A stretch of DNA of 64,000 bases. It comes from Stichopus chloronotus. Lineage: Eukaryota > Echinodermata > Holothuroidea > Aspidochirotida > Stichopodidae. Positions 55,801-64,000 of this stretch are shown here, piece after piece (within the stretch, counting starts at the first letter, position 1; every line of letters starts with the position of its first letter). The position numbers were made by a program, and so were the translations under genes. Under the pieces are notes generated by a model that had not been told where the DNA came from, did not search any database, and was given only the letters and a program-made list of their open reading frames with translations. Location: the NCBI GenBank assembly GCA_021234535.1, contig CM037843.1, positions 39,867,200 through 39,931,199 of the forward strand, read 5' to 3'.

Positions 55801-58676
55801 CAAAAATTACTCAGACATAGCCATGTGCTTCCAAAGCAGTATTAATTTTAATCTTTTCAATACACTGTAGTCCTGTTCCAAGTCTCTGCCTGACTTTCAT
55901 GTGGTTGTACAGTCTTATACAGCTGACACAGACTGTCACATGGAATTAGGAATTGACGTAAGCATGGGACTATGTACAGTGTTAGTCCTTTCTTGTGATG
56001 ACATGACACACAAACCACCAAGGCCACACTCTAAAAATGGGGTTTTCCTGAGCACTTCCATTGCAGCACTGCTTCGTTCTCTCACTCCACCTCTCTCTCC
56101 TACAGCTGTTGCTTTTAATTGAAGATGCAGCATCCACCACAACACACTGTGCATTCACTGTGCTACAGTGATGGATTGAAAAGCAAACAGTCTGCTGAGC
56201 GCTCATAATCAGCAATACAGTGTAGCTCTTCACTGCCACTAGCCAAACAACGCGGTTCCTTGACACTGCATTCGAACTCAACTCATTAAAATTACCGTTG
56301 TTTCCGCTCCTCTCGATCAATAACGCCCGTTTTCATGAATGTTTTATGATAGAAGCTTTAGTTACTTGTGGTGATTTCTGAGAATCTTAGCACTGACCTA
56401 ACTTGTGAACAGACAAGCAAAATCTCCAAAGTCTGACATCTTTGTAGCATTGGTAGATCATCGTTTACTTAACAAGTTAATGCCTAACTGTTATTGTGGA
56501 TCAAAATGTTGCTGCACACACTTCAGTGCGGAAAAGATATCAGAAATCTTGCCAGGAATTCTGAGACAAATCTGTTGCATAAAATGTTACAATTAATTTA
56601 ATTTGATACCAGATAGATCCTGTGAGGTTTTTCTTACAAAAGAAAATACAAGATCTGACATCTATGGTAAAGGTACAAATTTCGACACACAGTAACAGTA
56701 CGTCCATTTCAAAAAAACTGTGCACATTGAAATATTGTGGCCCCTAAGTTTGGTCCTATACAAGTAACTATTTTTTTTGTTTCTGTTTGAAAGTTTGCCT
56801 AGCTCCAGCACTGTTTTTTTGTTTTTTTGAAAATCATCTAAGCGAAAAAAACTTGCTGCAGTTCAGCAGCAAAGTCTGCATGTAAGTTGTACTGTTAAAA
56901 AAGTGGCACAAGTTTACAGAAGAGTTGGTTCACAAAATTCAATTCATTTTTACAAACCCATTAAGATTTCTTCACATGCAACACACTAATACAAAAGGCC
57001 TAACCATAAACCATAATGAAATCATGGAACAATAAGTGAAGCCCAGACTCTGTTTGGTAAAAAAGCATTCTCATGGAACCAAATCATAAAAATCCAACAG
57101 AAATTGTATAATAATATAACTCACACGCAGCTTAAGATTGGAATGCAGTTTTTCCTGAATATTCCCCACACCTCACTGGTGTGGGTATTCATGAGTGACT
57201 ATACTTACCCCTTGCCACACTACTGCATCATTTGACCTTTGCTCAAACTGACCTCGAAGTCAATTCTTACACTGCGCCCTCTAAGGCCTAGCTCCCCCTC
57301 GTTTGCCTTTCGCTCGAGTGCTGTTCCAACATGAATATTATCAGGTTATCTCCAAACATCAAATGGTTGCAAACATGCATCGACTTCTACTTTCCTCAAA
57401 GATGTAGAAGGATATATCAAACAAACTTAGTCTTCCCCCATACGAGCATTTTATGTGTTGGAGACAGAGCTGTTTTGACATACTGTATAGGTAAGGATGT
57501 CGCCTTTTATTGTTTGGAATAGTTAGCCTGCCTAACTCATGCTGGTTTATCTATTTCTATGGGCCAAACTATTACATGACCATGGCCAACACACATGGCC
57601 TACACACAAGTAACATTAAGGAACAAATACAGTAACTGATTCAATTTGGGTCTGAAACATTCATGACCAGACACTTTTCAGATCAATTGTTATTGAGCAT
57701 GTCACAGTCACAATCATTATAAATCAGGGTTCAAAAATTGAAACTATTGATGTTGTTTTCAACTAGACTAACTATGCTAATTATTAGCATTTTCATGCAG
57801 CACATGTGCCCTTCAAAATCCTCCCAAGTTTATTGTCAACTTGAATGCCCTGCTTTAAGAAAACTTGTACAAAGTCTAGCATCAATGGATAGAAATTATC
57901 AGAGTATGACCTAGTTTCTAAAACACATTTATATTTTTAAACTTTCTGTTTATTACAGAACTTTCAACTTGGAAGAACTATGTCTGAGAGTGAGTTGGTT
58001 GTGGAGAAACATCCTGAAACTAACTGGTCTGGGTATTATCAAAAGATAGGTAAACCAAACTCTTTGTTTGAAGAAACCCCAAATATTCCCTTCAGAAAGT
58101 TAAATTTTGGGGAGAAACAGTATTAGGTGGTGACCTGGAAGTTGGGTCACAAAAGGCACAATGCAAACTTATATATTCACCGTAGTGCTGTACTTAGTGG
58201 AATAGTGCAGACAAGGACACAAGTACCATGACCCTAGAAGGGTGTCATGTACAATCACAGATATTTCTTCTACACCATTAGAGTATTCTTTTTAAAAATG
58301 GGCACTTTCTTTTTGGAATGGCTAAACATTCCATAATTTCTATGATGCCACAACATCGCATACAATATAAGAATTGCAACACAATTTTGAAGCAACATCA
58401 CCTCTTCTGTTCTTTCAACAGTTACACTCATCACACTGATACACCATGGTACAGTACTGTACTATAAGTGGTAAACACAATCAAGGTATAATGGTGAAAC
58501 TAACCTTTTGAGTGGCAACAAAAGTGCCAACAATTTTGTAGGCTATCCTGTTACCAAGGTTTCCCCCGTCCATTTTGTAGATGCCTACAACACTGTAGCC
58601 ACCTTCTTCCACGGGCACCCAGCCTCCATCTTCCCTTGTCATCACCTGAGCTTTCACTCTAATTAGGCACGAATCC
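34044..58676 (-). CDS. SPRED: SPRED-family protein (EVH1 + SPR), coding span
   Basis: Four coding exons on the minus strand (58676-58505, 48290-48122, 35382-35318, 34859-34044) join in frame to about 406 residues, close to vertebrate SPRED1-3 (about 410-444). Order: EVH1 domain (residues 1-114), acidic/serine linker (about 115-135), a region with a KBD-like motif (about 170-190), then a Cys-rich SPR domain at the C-terminus (about 298-403). From the known family: SPRED proteins sit at the plasma membrane through the SPR domain, bind neurofibromin through EVH1 and bring it to Ras, and so damp growth-factor signalling to ERK. The first exon with the start codon, normally short, was not found; only about 5.3 kb of upstream sequence is visible. 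Introns of 0.46, 12.7 and 10.2 kb carry many MITEs. One gene here cannot be matched to SPRED1, 2 or 3 specifically. Confidence 0.95.
34860..35317 (-). other. SPRED intron (458 bp)
   Basis: The donor GTGAGTA (complement of 35311-35317) and the acceptor TTTCTACAACAG fit consensus. Phase 0 on both sides. Confidence 0.85.
35318..35382 (-). CDS. SPRED: SPRED linker exon, 65 nt
   Basis: Between CTTTCTTTTTTAG (acceptor) and CCA/GTGAGTA (donor) lie 65 nt. They enter in phase 1, completing a Gly codon with the G from the EVH1 exon, and leave in phase 0. The peptide is [22 protein letters not shown], a short acidic Ser/Asp/Glu linker such as follows EVH1 in SPRED proteins. The phase agreement with both neighbours is the main evidence. 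Confidence 0.88.
35383..37784 (-). other. SPRED intron 3', first part, no gene seen
   Basis: AT-rich intron. It has a G tract at 36912-36924. No exon or paired repeat was found. Confidence 0.45.
37797..38020. mobile_element. Foldback family C, copy 1
   Basis: GGTGCATTAGTGAGGCAAGGGGTAAGTATAT (37800-37830, given here in words: GCATTAGTGAGGCAAGG then GGTAAGTATA) and the inverted CTATACTTACCCCTTCACTAAC near 37987-38010 form the arms of a roughly 220-bp element. The outer word GTGGGTATTC..AAGTGAC is shared with copies at 42895, 49028 and 57165. Confidence 0.7.
38353..38551. mobile_element. Tc1/mariner-like MITE, 199 bp
   Basis: TA at 38351-38352 and 38552-38553 flank the ends CAATCTTGGACAAAAT and its inverted copy. 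The inner blocks CCCCGTGCCCCTTTCCAATG and its complement also pair, so nearly the whole element is a hairpin. TA duplication and a TTGGxCAAAA-type terminus fit Tc1/mariner. There is no ORF of its own; the 80-codon frame across it is a shadow. Confidence 0.88.
38554..42894 (-). other. SPRED intron stretch, no gene seen
   Basis: AT-rich intron with only the 46-bp hairpin at 41302 and the end-like word CAGGGAGTTGCTATTTGACTG just before it at about 38225. No exon recognised. Confidence 0.4.
41302..41347. mobile_element. 46-bp hairpin with transposon-type ends
   Basis: CAGGGAACTGTTACTCTGAG and CAGAGTAACAGCTCCCTG are inverted partners separated by only a few bases. The ends resemble the TIR of the 708-bp element at 32369-33076 (CAGGGAGCTGTTA). 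It looks like an extreme internal-deletion derivative, two TIRs fused head to head. Confidence 0.75.
42895..43050. mobile_element. Foldback family C, copy 2 (one arm)
   Basis: CCCCACAACTCACTGGTGTG then GGTATTCATGAGTGAC, CTATACTTACCC and CTTGCCTCACTAATGCATAC match the left arm of the 49028-49420 copy, followed by AATTCTAGCACxGxxCCCT. No matching right arm was located nearby, so it may be truncated. Confidence 0.7.
43051..45754 (-). other. SPRED intron stretch, no gene seen
   Basis: AT-rich intron. It holds an 18-bp C tract at about 44729-44746 and the word GTCTATGATGTGAAT (about 44550), which is a right-end word of family C. No exon recognised. Confidence 0.4.
45755..45910. mobile_element. 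Foldback family C, diverged copy
   Basis: ACTGGTGTGGATATTTTATG, GACTACATCTTCC and CACCCTCTTAGCTCTAG follow the order of family C left-arm words but with many differences. Probably an old copy. Confidence 0.45.
46690..46960 (+). repeat. Interspersed repeat family E, copy 2
   Basis: This is the second copy of the family at 2030-2330, here inside a SPRED intron. The order of conserved words is the same and the copies differ by many substitutions and small indels, so the insertions are old. It is likely a fragment of a transposable element of unknown class. Confidence 0.6.
46961..48121 (-). other. SPRED intron stretch, no gene seen
   Basis: AT-rich intron up to the donor of the second EVH1 exon. 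No exon or paired repeat was found. Confidence 0.4.
48122..48290 (-). CDS. SPRED: SPRED EVH1 exon, C-terminal half
   Basis: The 169-nt exon starts after TTTGCAAATTGAAG in phase 0 and ends GAA G before GTAACTATG (phase 1). It encodes [38 protein letters not shown] and [10 protein letters not shown]. The FHHW, GLTF and PADARAF motifs are signature EVH1 residues of SPRED proteins that line the C-terminal strand and helix. The C-terminal helix of EVH1 is complete here. The frame extends beyond both splice sites, which explains a longer ORF at this position. Confidence 0.96.
48664..48919. mobile_element. TTAA MITE family B, copy 2
   Basis: Right end CTCAATGAGCCCCT followed by TTAA (48920-48923). 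The left end near 48664 (GGAGCACAAATGAGTGAG) is an imperfect partner. Internal words (ATTCACATGCACACAGCCAGT, ATTGTCATGTGTCTATACCC) align in order with 11256-11621. Confidence 0.75.
49028..49420. mobile_element. Foldback family C, copy 3 with both arms
   Basis: The left arm (about 49035-49136) and right arm (about 49325-49420) are inverted copies over some 90 bp: GGGTCAAATGTATGCATCAG in one sense and GGGTCAAAAGTATGCACTAG in the other, plus GAATTAGTTTT..GA.GATxTGAGCAT. Opposite-strand ORFs through the two arms therefore encode nearly the same peptide (SFxDDLSMGQxYAxVRQ), a by-product of the inverted repeat. There is no transposase. Confidence 0.88.
49421..50777 (-). other. SPRED intron stretch, no gene seen
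   Basis: AT-rich intron without a recognised exon or paired repeat. Confidence 0.4.
50778..51001. mobile_element. TTAA MITE family A, copy 2
   Basis: TTAA at 50774-50777 and 51002-51005 flank the ends AGGGAAATTCTGG and CCAGAATTACCCT. From CACAGAGATCACAGTCAATTAC to AAATGGTTTGAAATGGCCTA the sequence aligns with 14958-15264. The left arm has lost the stretch that pairs with the right arm in the other copy, so it is an internally deleted relative. Confidence 0.88.
51021..51640. repeat. Tandem array with TGACCTTTGACCT-like cores
   Basis: About five diverged units, 113-137 bp apart, each carry TGACCT.(6-14).TGACCTTTGACCT or a close variant (near 51031, 51168, 51283, 51396 and 51521). A block follows such as AGTTTGAAGTTC..CAACTTTCTGTTGCTGAGATAT. 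TGACCTTTGACCT is a DR1-type nuclear-receptor half-site pair in sequence. Whether it is bound is unknown. Confidence 0.75.
53125..53860. repeat. Element with repeated CTCGCCAnTGGCGAG palindromes
   Basis: TCGCCATTTGGCGAGC at about 53137, CTCACCAAATGGC at about 53169 and CTCGCCAATGGCGAGTTGGCGAGCG at about 53820 (motif given in parts: CTCGCCAATGGCGAG, TTGGCGAGCG) are variants of one palindromic word spread over 0.7 kb. They may mark the ends and subterminal sites of one DNA transposon. There is no recognisable ORF. Confidence 0.45.
53861..57164 (-). other. SPRED intron stretch, no gene seen
   Basis: AT-rich intron. Words GACTCxAGTCG near 54800-54840 and inverted near 55235-55275 hint at another foldback element, too diverged to bound. 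No exon recognised. Confidence 0.4.
57165..57315. mobile_element. Foldback family C, copy 4 (one arm)
   Basis: CCCCACACCTCACTGGTGTG, GGTATTCATGAGTGACTAT and ACTTACCCCTTGCC, then AATTCTTACACTGCGCCCTC and TTTGCCTTTCGCTCGxGTGC, match copy 3 closely. A right arm was not found within the next kilobase. Confidence 0.75.
57616..57854. mobile_element. TTAA MITE family B, copy 3
   Basis: The right half (ACTATGCTAATTATTAGCAT, CATGTGCCCTTCAAAATCCT, ending GCCCTGCT before TTAA at 57855-57858) aligns with the other family B copies. The left end is uncertain; a TTAAGGAACA near 57616 is a candidate. Confidence 0.6.
58505..58676 (-). CDS. SPRED: SPRED EVH1 exon, N-terminal half
   Basis: The 172-nt exon starts after TTTGTCATTTCAG with one base that completes a codon from exon 1 and then encodes 57 residues to AAG/GTTAGT. 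The peptide [51 protein letters not shown] matches the start of the SPRED EVH1 domain (RVxAxVMTRDD..GGW). The next exon continues at RVLEC. Exon 1, which supplies the start Met, must end in phase 2 and lies upstream. Confidence 0.96.
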
Positions 58677-61600
58677 CTGAAATGACAAACAAGGACAAAA
58701 ATTTACATCAGATAATATAGCAACTGTACCATTTACACTCTTGTAAAATTATGTTGAAAAAAAAAAACAACATACGTACATTTGTAAAGAAGGGCATACT
58801 GTAGACATTGAAAAGGACTGCCTTTGAATATAACCTTGTCTTTACTGTACAGTACAACAGCCAGTAGCAAGTTGCAACACCAATATGGTGCTGTATGCAG
58901 ACAGCAAAGTACTACTGTATGTACCTAAGGTACAGAACTACAATAGTGTACTTACGTACTGTATTAACACAAGTCCAATCCGTAAGTGCACTTGATCAAA
59001 GAACATTGTAAGTTAATGGTTGTGTGACATGAAATGATATTTTGAAGTGTTGGGTGCATTCAGCATTAAAAATATTGAAAATAGTCACAAAATTCCATCA
59101 ACTTTGGTCAAAGATTGATCAATTTACAGGCAAAGTCTCACAGCTGTATCATGAATAGGCATTGGCTGAATATGCAAATATGTGATGTCAAGAGATGGAC
59201 TCCTATGATATGTCTTATGTTAATCCTTTGTTTATTAAACCTTTATTTCAAGGACATTTGAGAATTTTATATGCCCAGAGGGTTTTATTTTGGAAGCATG
59301 TATTTTCTTCTTCAAAAATATTGATATCCTTTACTAATGTGAAACTCAGTAATTAAGTAATTAAGAGGCAAAATATATAGGCTTAACAAAAGAAATACTG
59401 ACACTGTGCAACACTCTTCATCATCTGTTTTACATTATTCTCAAATTTGAAAAGTCATATCTCAAAAACGGTAAAAGATATGAACAAAATTCCAACAGAT
59501 TTTCACTCTGGGTTTTACTTTGCAGCTTTTGATGAAGGCTGCCCTTTTCAAGAAGTAGTCACACCTTTAACAGCTCTATGTACAGGGTTGCAGCTATGGT
59601 AGTAGTTGGATGGTGGGCTTCAGCAGTACTGTACCTGCACTCACTTTAGCAGACCATCAGAAAGGGGAAAAAATACAGATCTATACCAACCACGAGTAGC
59701 ACATTGTGATGACAACTGCTATTGTCAGAGTCCAATAACAAAACTCACTCATGGGCTTGCATCCCTTGCCAGGGTTCACAAATTACTGAAATTAGCCACG
59801 TTTTCAAAGCAACCACCATTCCATTCTGTGTACAGTAGCTACAGCACAACCCAGACTGTACAATAGGATACTGTAGTTTCACGTACACATCCTCAACATC
59901 AGTTCCACATTATGGAAAGTTAAATACCTCCATAGATCATGAAAAAAATCAACATCAATTTCAAAATATGGTTTATGAAGGTCTTCCCTGCAAACTTTTG
60001 CAAAATCAGAACCTACTCAGAAATTTCACCATGTATTGGCCACAACATTTATGTGCTTCCACTACGGCATTCACTATTCATTGTAAGCACTAGATAGTGT
60101 GTTCAAGTAATGTTTGAGAAGTTTCTAATAAGAATTTTTATTGCAAATTATCAACACCCTACATGGGGGGACCAGTGAAAGATGTAATGTATGGCTTCTT
60201 GCTATCAAAACCAAACAGTTTTCATTCCAGTCATATACATACAGCGAAAGTTGGGTTGTCAGCAAAGACCATTTTGATGAGAATTGTTTTGTGCAGAACA
60301 TGTGACCTCCTTGTTAGATCACCAAAGTTCTCAAAGAACTGCTTTCAAGCACTGCTTTCAAGTACTGCTGTATGCTGCTTTCTGCAAGTTCTGCTCACAA
60401 AGCAATGCTTTCAAGCACTGTGTCAACAATTTTCGTGCACATGAAAATGGCGACAATTTGAGAGAGAAGACTGAGGGGGGCATGAAAAGTCTGACTACAT
60501 ACATAAGAGTGAAAAAATGTTATTACTGTTTGATGGAACATTCTAGTTATTCCCACATTAGTCCTGTGGGCCTAAATTTACCACCGGACCTGTGCGAGTT
60601 GGCAGTGTTACTGTTAAAGATTAGACGGACAAGGTATACCTTGGGCCTAGGGTTACGTGGCACTGTAAATAGACGTTCTTTCGATTACAGAATTAACCAC
60701 ATTGAGAGGTTGTAATGTTAGCGCGCAGTGTTATATGGGTGCATCAGTGGTACCAGTTACAGTGCGTGTGTATAAATCATGAAGCTATTGATACACTTTA
60801 TACACTTTACTGTCTTTCCAGGTGATTTGCAATACTGAATCCAGTGCGTCACAGCTTTAATTTGCACTGTTCAAAAAAGTTGTCAGTAACTGTCACAATT
60901 TTCTCCTAGCACATTAACATCATACGTCTGACCTTTGGAAATGTAGCTTTTGCAATTCTTTCGGGCACAAGGAATCTTGTACATATTGCTATCCTATCAA
61001 ATGGACTTTTATTTCATAACAAAAAAGCTTAAGTCCTTGATCACCAACCCTCTTTAAAAAAATGGCACACTGTTGACTTTTGTGAAACAGCAGGAAAAAA
61101 AAACAATACTACATGTACAAAAAGAGTTGCAAAACTAATCACTGCCAAAAGTCCATAGAAAACAATAGGATATTATTATCTACAGTATTCACTAAAATAT
61201 GAGGAACCCACGAGATCTACTAGAGCCATAGAACACTCCCTCAAACCAAATATATCTGGCTACTAAAGTGTAAATGAAGACACCTGTCCTCTTAATGTGG
61301 AAAGAAGAACCCACACTCCTTCATTATTAGAAGACTTCAGGGTTAAATAAACCTACAGGACTTCCTCAGAGGTGACAGTGCATAAAACTGCAGCAGAAGT
61401 GAAAACACCTAATGTTTTAGAGGTTGTTTTTACTCTCACACTCTTAAGAGGGTTCTAAAGGATATGCTTCAGTCCCAAAACACAACAGAAAGGAAAACAA
61501 GGCAATGAGCTCACCAATTACACCCAAACACCAAATTTGTCTACATTCTCCATACACAATAGTGTTCCCTTACCTCAATACCAAGAAAAAAAACAGATGG

Positions 61601-62969
61601 TCAGTCCTAAGCAAAACAGTTTGCAAACCACATCAAAAACTTTCTTTAAACAAAAGTACATATGACCTTAATACAGTGGAATCATAGTACATAGTATCTG
61701 TAATTTGCACTTGTAAGAAACATGACCTTCCTACGGCCCACTCATTGAAGAGCAGCATTGAAAAAAATTCTCATAATTCATCACACATTCAGTGAGACTA
61801 ATGGCAGTTGTTATCAGAGGCAGGAATACAAATTTCTTCACCAATCTATTGTTCAAATAACTGTGCTGTTTGTTGTTGAAATCTTATTGGAGTCCATATA
61901 CACTAAAATTTCTACTTGCCCATTCTACATGACAGCCAATTTAAATCACAATCTGAGTTTCACTGCTTGCCACTGTTGCTGTAGGTACTGAACAATATGG
62001 CATGATACACACTGTTACTTCAGTTAACATGATAGCTTGCATAGGCAAAAAGTAAAAACATCGAAATTTCATGTCCAAAATTTTGGTTAAGACTTTTAAC
62101 TGTGCCATTCAGACAATTTGGGTAAATAGGTTTCCGGTGGTTAATTCTGCCATGTATGATTTCAGATTCTACTAAAAACAAAAAGTCTAAATTTAACATT
62201 TATGTAGTGGTTGAAAGTTTTCATTCAAATCAACTGGGTGCTTCTTTGAACAAGCCAGTGTACTAGTATGAAGTCAAAACAGCTCAGGATCAATGACGCC
62301 TACAATGATGTGATTGGTTTGTAGTTATTTGTAAATATACAGTGCTTTCTTTCACCAAATGCTGCAATTCTGATAACGACCAATCAGTGATTGACTTGAG
62401 CATGTTGCATGTACAGTATGTTTTTGATACATCAGTGAGACCTGTGCTGTTGCATATTCACTATGAAGTCACTTATAGTAAGAACCGTTAATTTTCAAAT
62501 ACTGTATGTTTCTGTTTTCTACAGTTTTATGCCAATCCTTTTGCATTTCAAAGTTACTGTCATTTTCATTCATTGAAAGATGTAGTCCATACTTTACATG
62601 TACAGCATGGGTGTACATTTAAACAGAAAGAAGAAGTTCAGATCAAACACAATTTTATCCTCCTGGTTTCAGTACACAAACAATCACTTAAATACTGATC
62701 ACAATTGCAAGACATGCTCGTCATTTTGGTAACTTATTATACCTTATTACTATGTTGTTAAAAATGTTCCGTTCCAATACAAAATAAGCAACTCAAAATT
62801 CAACAGTCATTCTTCTCTCTTTTTCCACATTGTTGGCTCAATCATTGTGAGGACTTTTGGACCTTTCCTGTTAGAACTTAAAAGTTATTAATAGCACTCA
62901 AACTATCAAAGTCTAACAAACAAAGGGGCAAATCCCAATCCTTTGATGTACATACACATACAGTTGAAT
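58677..62969 (-). other. Upstream of known SPRED exons, no exon placed
   Basis: This is expected to be SPRED intron 1 or, if exon 1 is close, promoter and 5' UTR. I could not place a short ATG exon ending in phase 2 by eye. A degenerate repeat of TGCTTTCAAGCACTG words lies at about 60335-60430. ORFs of up to 143 codons on the plus strand (60284-60715) resemble nothing I know. Confidence 0.4.
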
Positions 62970-63099
62970 ACATACATACATACATACATACATACATACA
63001 TACATACATACATACATACATACATACATACATACATACATACATACATACATACATACATACATACATACATACATACATACATACATACATACATAC
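62970..63099. repeat. (CATA)n microsatellite, about 32 units
   Basis: Near-perfect CATA tetranucleotide repeat followed by (CA)n. Long Cys-Met-Tyr-Val repeats in translated frames on the minus strand come from this array and are not genes. Confidence 0.98.
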
Positions 63100-63738
63100 A
63101 CACACACAGTACTTGAGCACTAAAATCATTGAGCTGTTTGATGACATAAGTTATATAAGTCAATTTTACTGATCCTGTGGTGAATTAAACCGAGCAAAAG
63201 AGTGCAACTAAGAATATCTGAAGAGAACGGCAGGCATCACGTGTACAGTATTAACAACATGAAGTTGGAAAAAATTACTCAGCTACATTCTCTCTGTTCT
63301 ATGCAACATTCATTAGTCCGTACGATACCGTAGGACAACCCTTGTGAAAGAGAACCCTAGTGAAAGAGATATACATATTCCAAGTGAGTATGATTCAATG
63401 TGGATATTCCTACTTCATATTATGATCTTAGTGGCAAATTGATCTGTCAAAACAAAGGTAGAGAATTAAAAAATGAAATCACAGTGAATATCCAAATGAG
63501 CTATGACCTACTGCAAATAGAGTATTGTCAAGATGGAACTGTGAGGGTTAACCCTAGGAACTGATTACATGAACTAAACACTGACCAATGGTATGGCGGT
63601 GCCAGTGAACCATTTTTTTTTAACTGTGGGCTTCCCACTCTCCACAAAGCACCCAAGTTAAAAAGTTATGTATTTATTAAAGGATGTTCTGGTCACCTAG
63701 AAGGTGTATGAAGTGCCATAAATGGTTGAAGTTCACAT
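63100..63738. other. No gene seen
   Basis: AT-rich sequence between the microsatellite and the partial transposon copy. I see no exon, RNA gene or paired repeat. Confidence 0.4.
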
Positions 63739-64000
63739 CAAGGTGCTGTTATTTATACCTGCTTTGAAGTAATGATTGCACCACCAAGGTCACTTTGTAA
63801 TCTGTCCTTTGTATCCGCTATCCATCTTGACGATTCTATAGAGCTCACATATGGGGATAAGAGAGTAGACACAATATGGTATTTGTCATGTGCTACTCTT
63901 ACATCGAAACGAGGAACTTTTTTGGTACTGCCAGTATTGCCAGTTATCAGGAAAAAAATAATTATCCTGCTAAGGTGTCACCTATCATAGTATAGCACTT
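63739..64000 (+). mobile_element. Partial copy of the 32369-33076 element family
   Basis: CAAGGTGCTGTTATTT is a diverged form of the CAGGGAGCTGTTATTT terminus, and the following sequence (GCTTTGAAGT, CCACCAAGGTCA..TGTAATCTGTYCTTTGTAT, CAGTATTGCCAGTTATCAG-like) aligns in order with 32400-32580. The copy runs past the window end. Confidence 0.7.

Larger units (their letters stand above)
48291..58504 (-). other. SPRED intron within EVH1 (10.2 kb)
   Basis: The donor AAG/GTTAGT at 58504 is slightly off consensus and the acceptor at 48291-48293 has a T-rich tract. The intron carries copies of families A, B and C, the DR1-like tandem array and other repeats, each listed separately. No additional exon was recognised. 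Confidence 0.75.

Noticed and set aside
60284..60715. 143-codon plus-strand ORF
   Set aside because: Starts in a degenerate TGCTTTCAAGCAC repeat, has no known domain and no gene context.
62878..63163. ORFs of 60-90 codons with Cys-Met-Tyr-Val repeats on the minus strand
   Set aside because: They are translations of the (CATA)n microsatellite.
1..64000. tRNA, rRNA or other structured RNA genes
   Set aside because: No cloverleaf-like or conserved rRNA words were noticed on either strand; a covariance-model scan would be decisive.

Overview
This is eukaryotic, AT-rich, intron-rich genomic DNA from an animal. No bacterial, plasmid or viral gene organisation is visible. Two interrupted protein-coding genes run tail to tail. 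The rest is introns, presumed UTR and intergenic DNA filled with small non-autonomous transposons, foldback elements and simple repeats. The SPRED-family gene makes it a metazoan. The compact non-vertebrate SPRED protein, long introns and many MITE families fit a marine invertebrate, possibly a deuterostome such as an echinoderm. That taxonomic guess is weak and rests on impression, not on a search.

Plus-strand gene (1 to 25,679). The window opens inside an exon. I reconstruct eight coding segments (1-39, 1804-1943, 4825-4935, 5185-5289, 8902-8979, 12213-12302, 22349-22516, 25599-25679). They join in frame and end at a TGA with an acidic C-terminus. All junctions after the first are phase 0. 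I do not recognise the protein. The fifth segment is doubtful because it lies inside a 1.8-kb inverted-repeat structure.

Minus-strand gene (58,676 down to 34,044). This is a SPRED homologue (Sprouty-related protein with an EVH1 domain), a membrane-associated negative regulator of Ras/ERK signalling. Four exons were resolved with consistent splice phases: two encode the EVH1 domain, one is a 65-nt acidic linker, and the large last exon encodes a KBD-like stretch and the Cys-rich SPR domain. The start-codon exon lies upstream of 58,676, either unrecognised in the window or beyond it.

Repeats. The most coherent signal is a group of TTAA-flanked MITEs with AGGG or AGGGG termini and unrelated interiors (9027-9647, 14958-15264, 50778-51001, and a three-copy family at 11256-11621, 48664-48919 and about 57620-57854). 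Others are a 1.8-kb foldback at about 8335-10146 whose arms are built of 21-24-bp units centred on AGATATCT, a 0.9-kb foldback at 23145-24050, and a TA-flanked Tc1/mariner-like MITE at 38353-38551. There is also a 708-bp element with 24-bp perfect TIRs at 32369-33076, with a 46-bp hairpin relative and a partial copy at the window end, and a hAT-like MITE at 27325-27742. A Penelope-like retroelement 3' end with a GIY-YIG C-terminal motif lies at about 15690-16155, a foldback family occurs repeatedly in the SPRED introns, and a tandem array of nuclear-receptor-like TGACCTTTGACCT units lies at 51021-51640. A (CATA)n microsatellite lies at 62970-63099.
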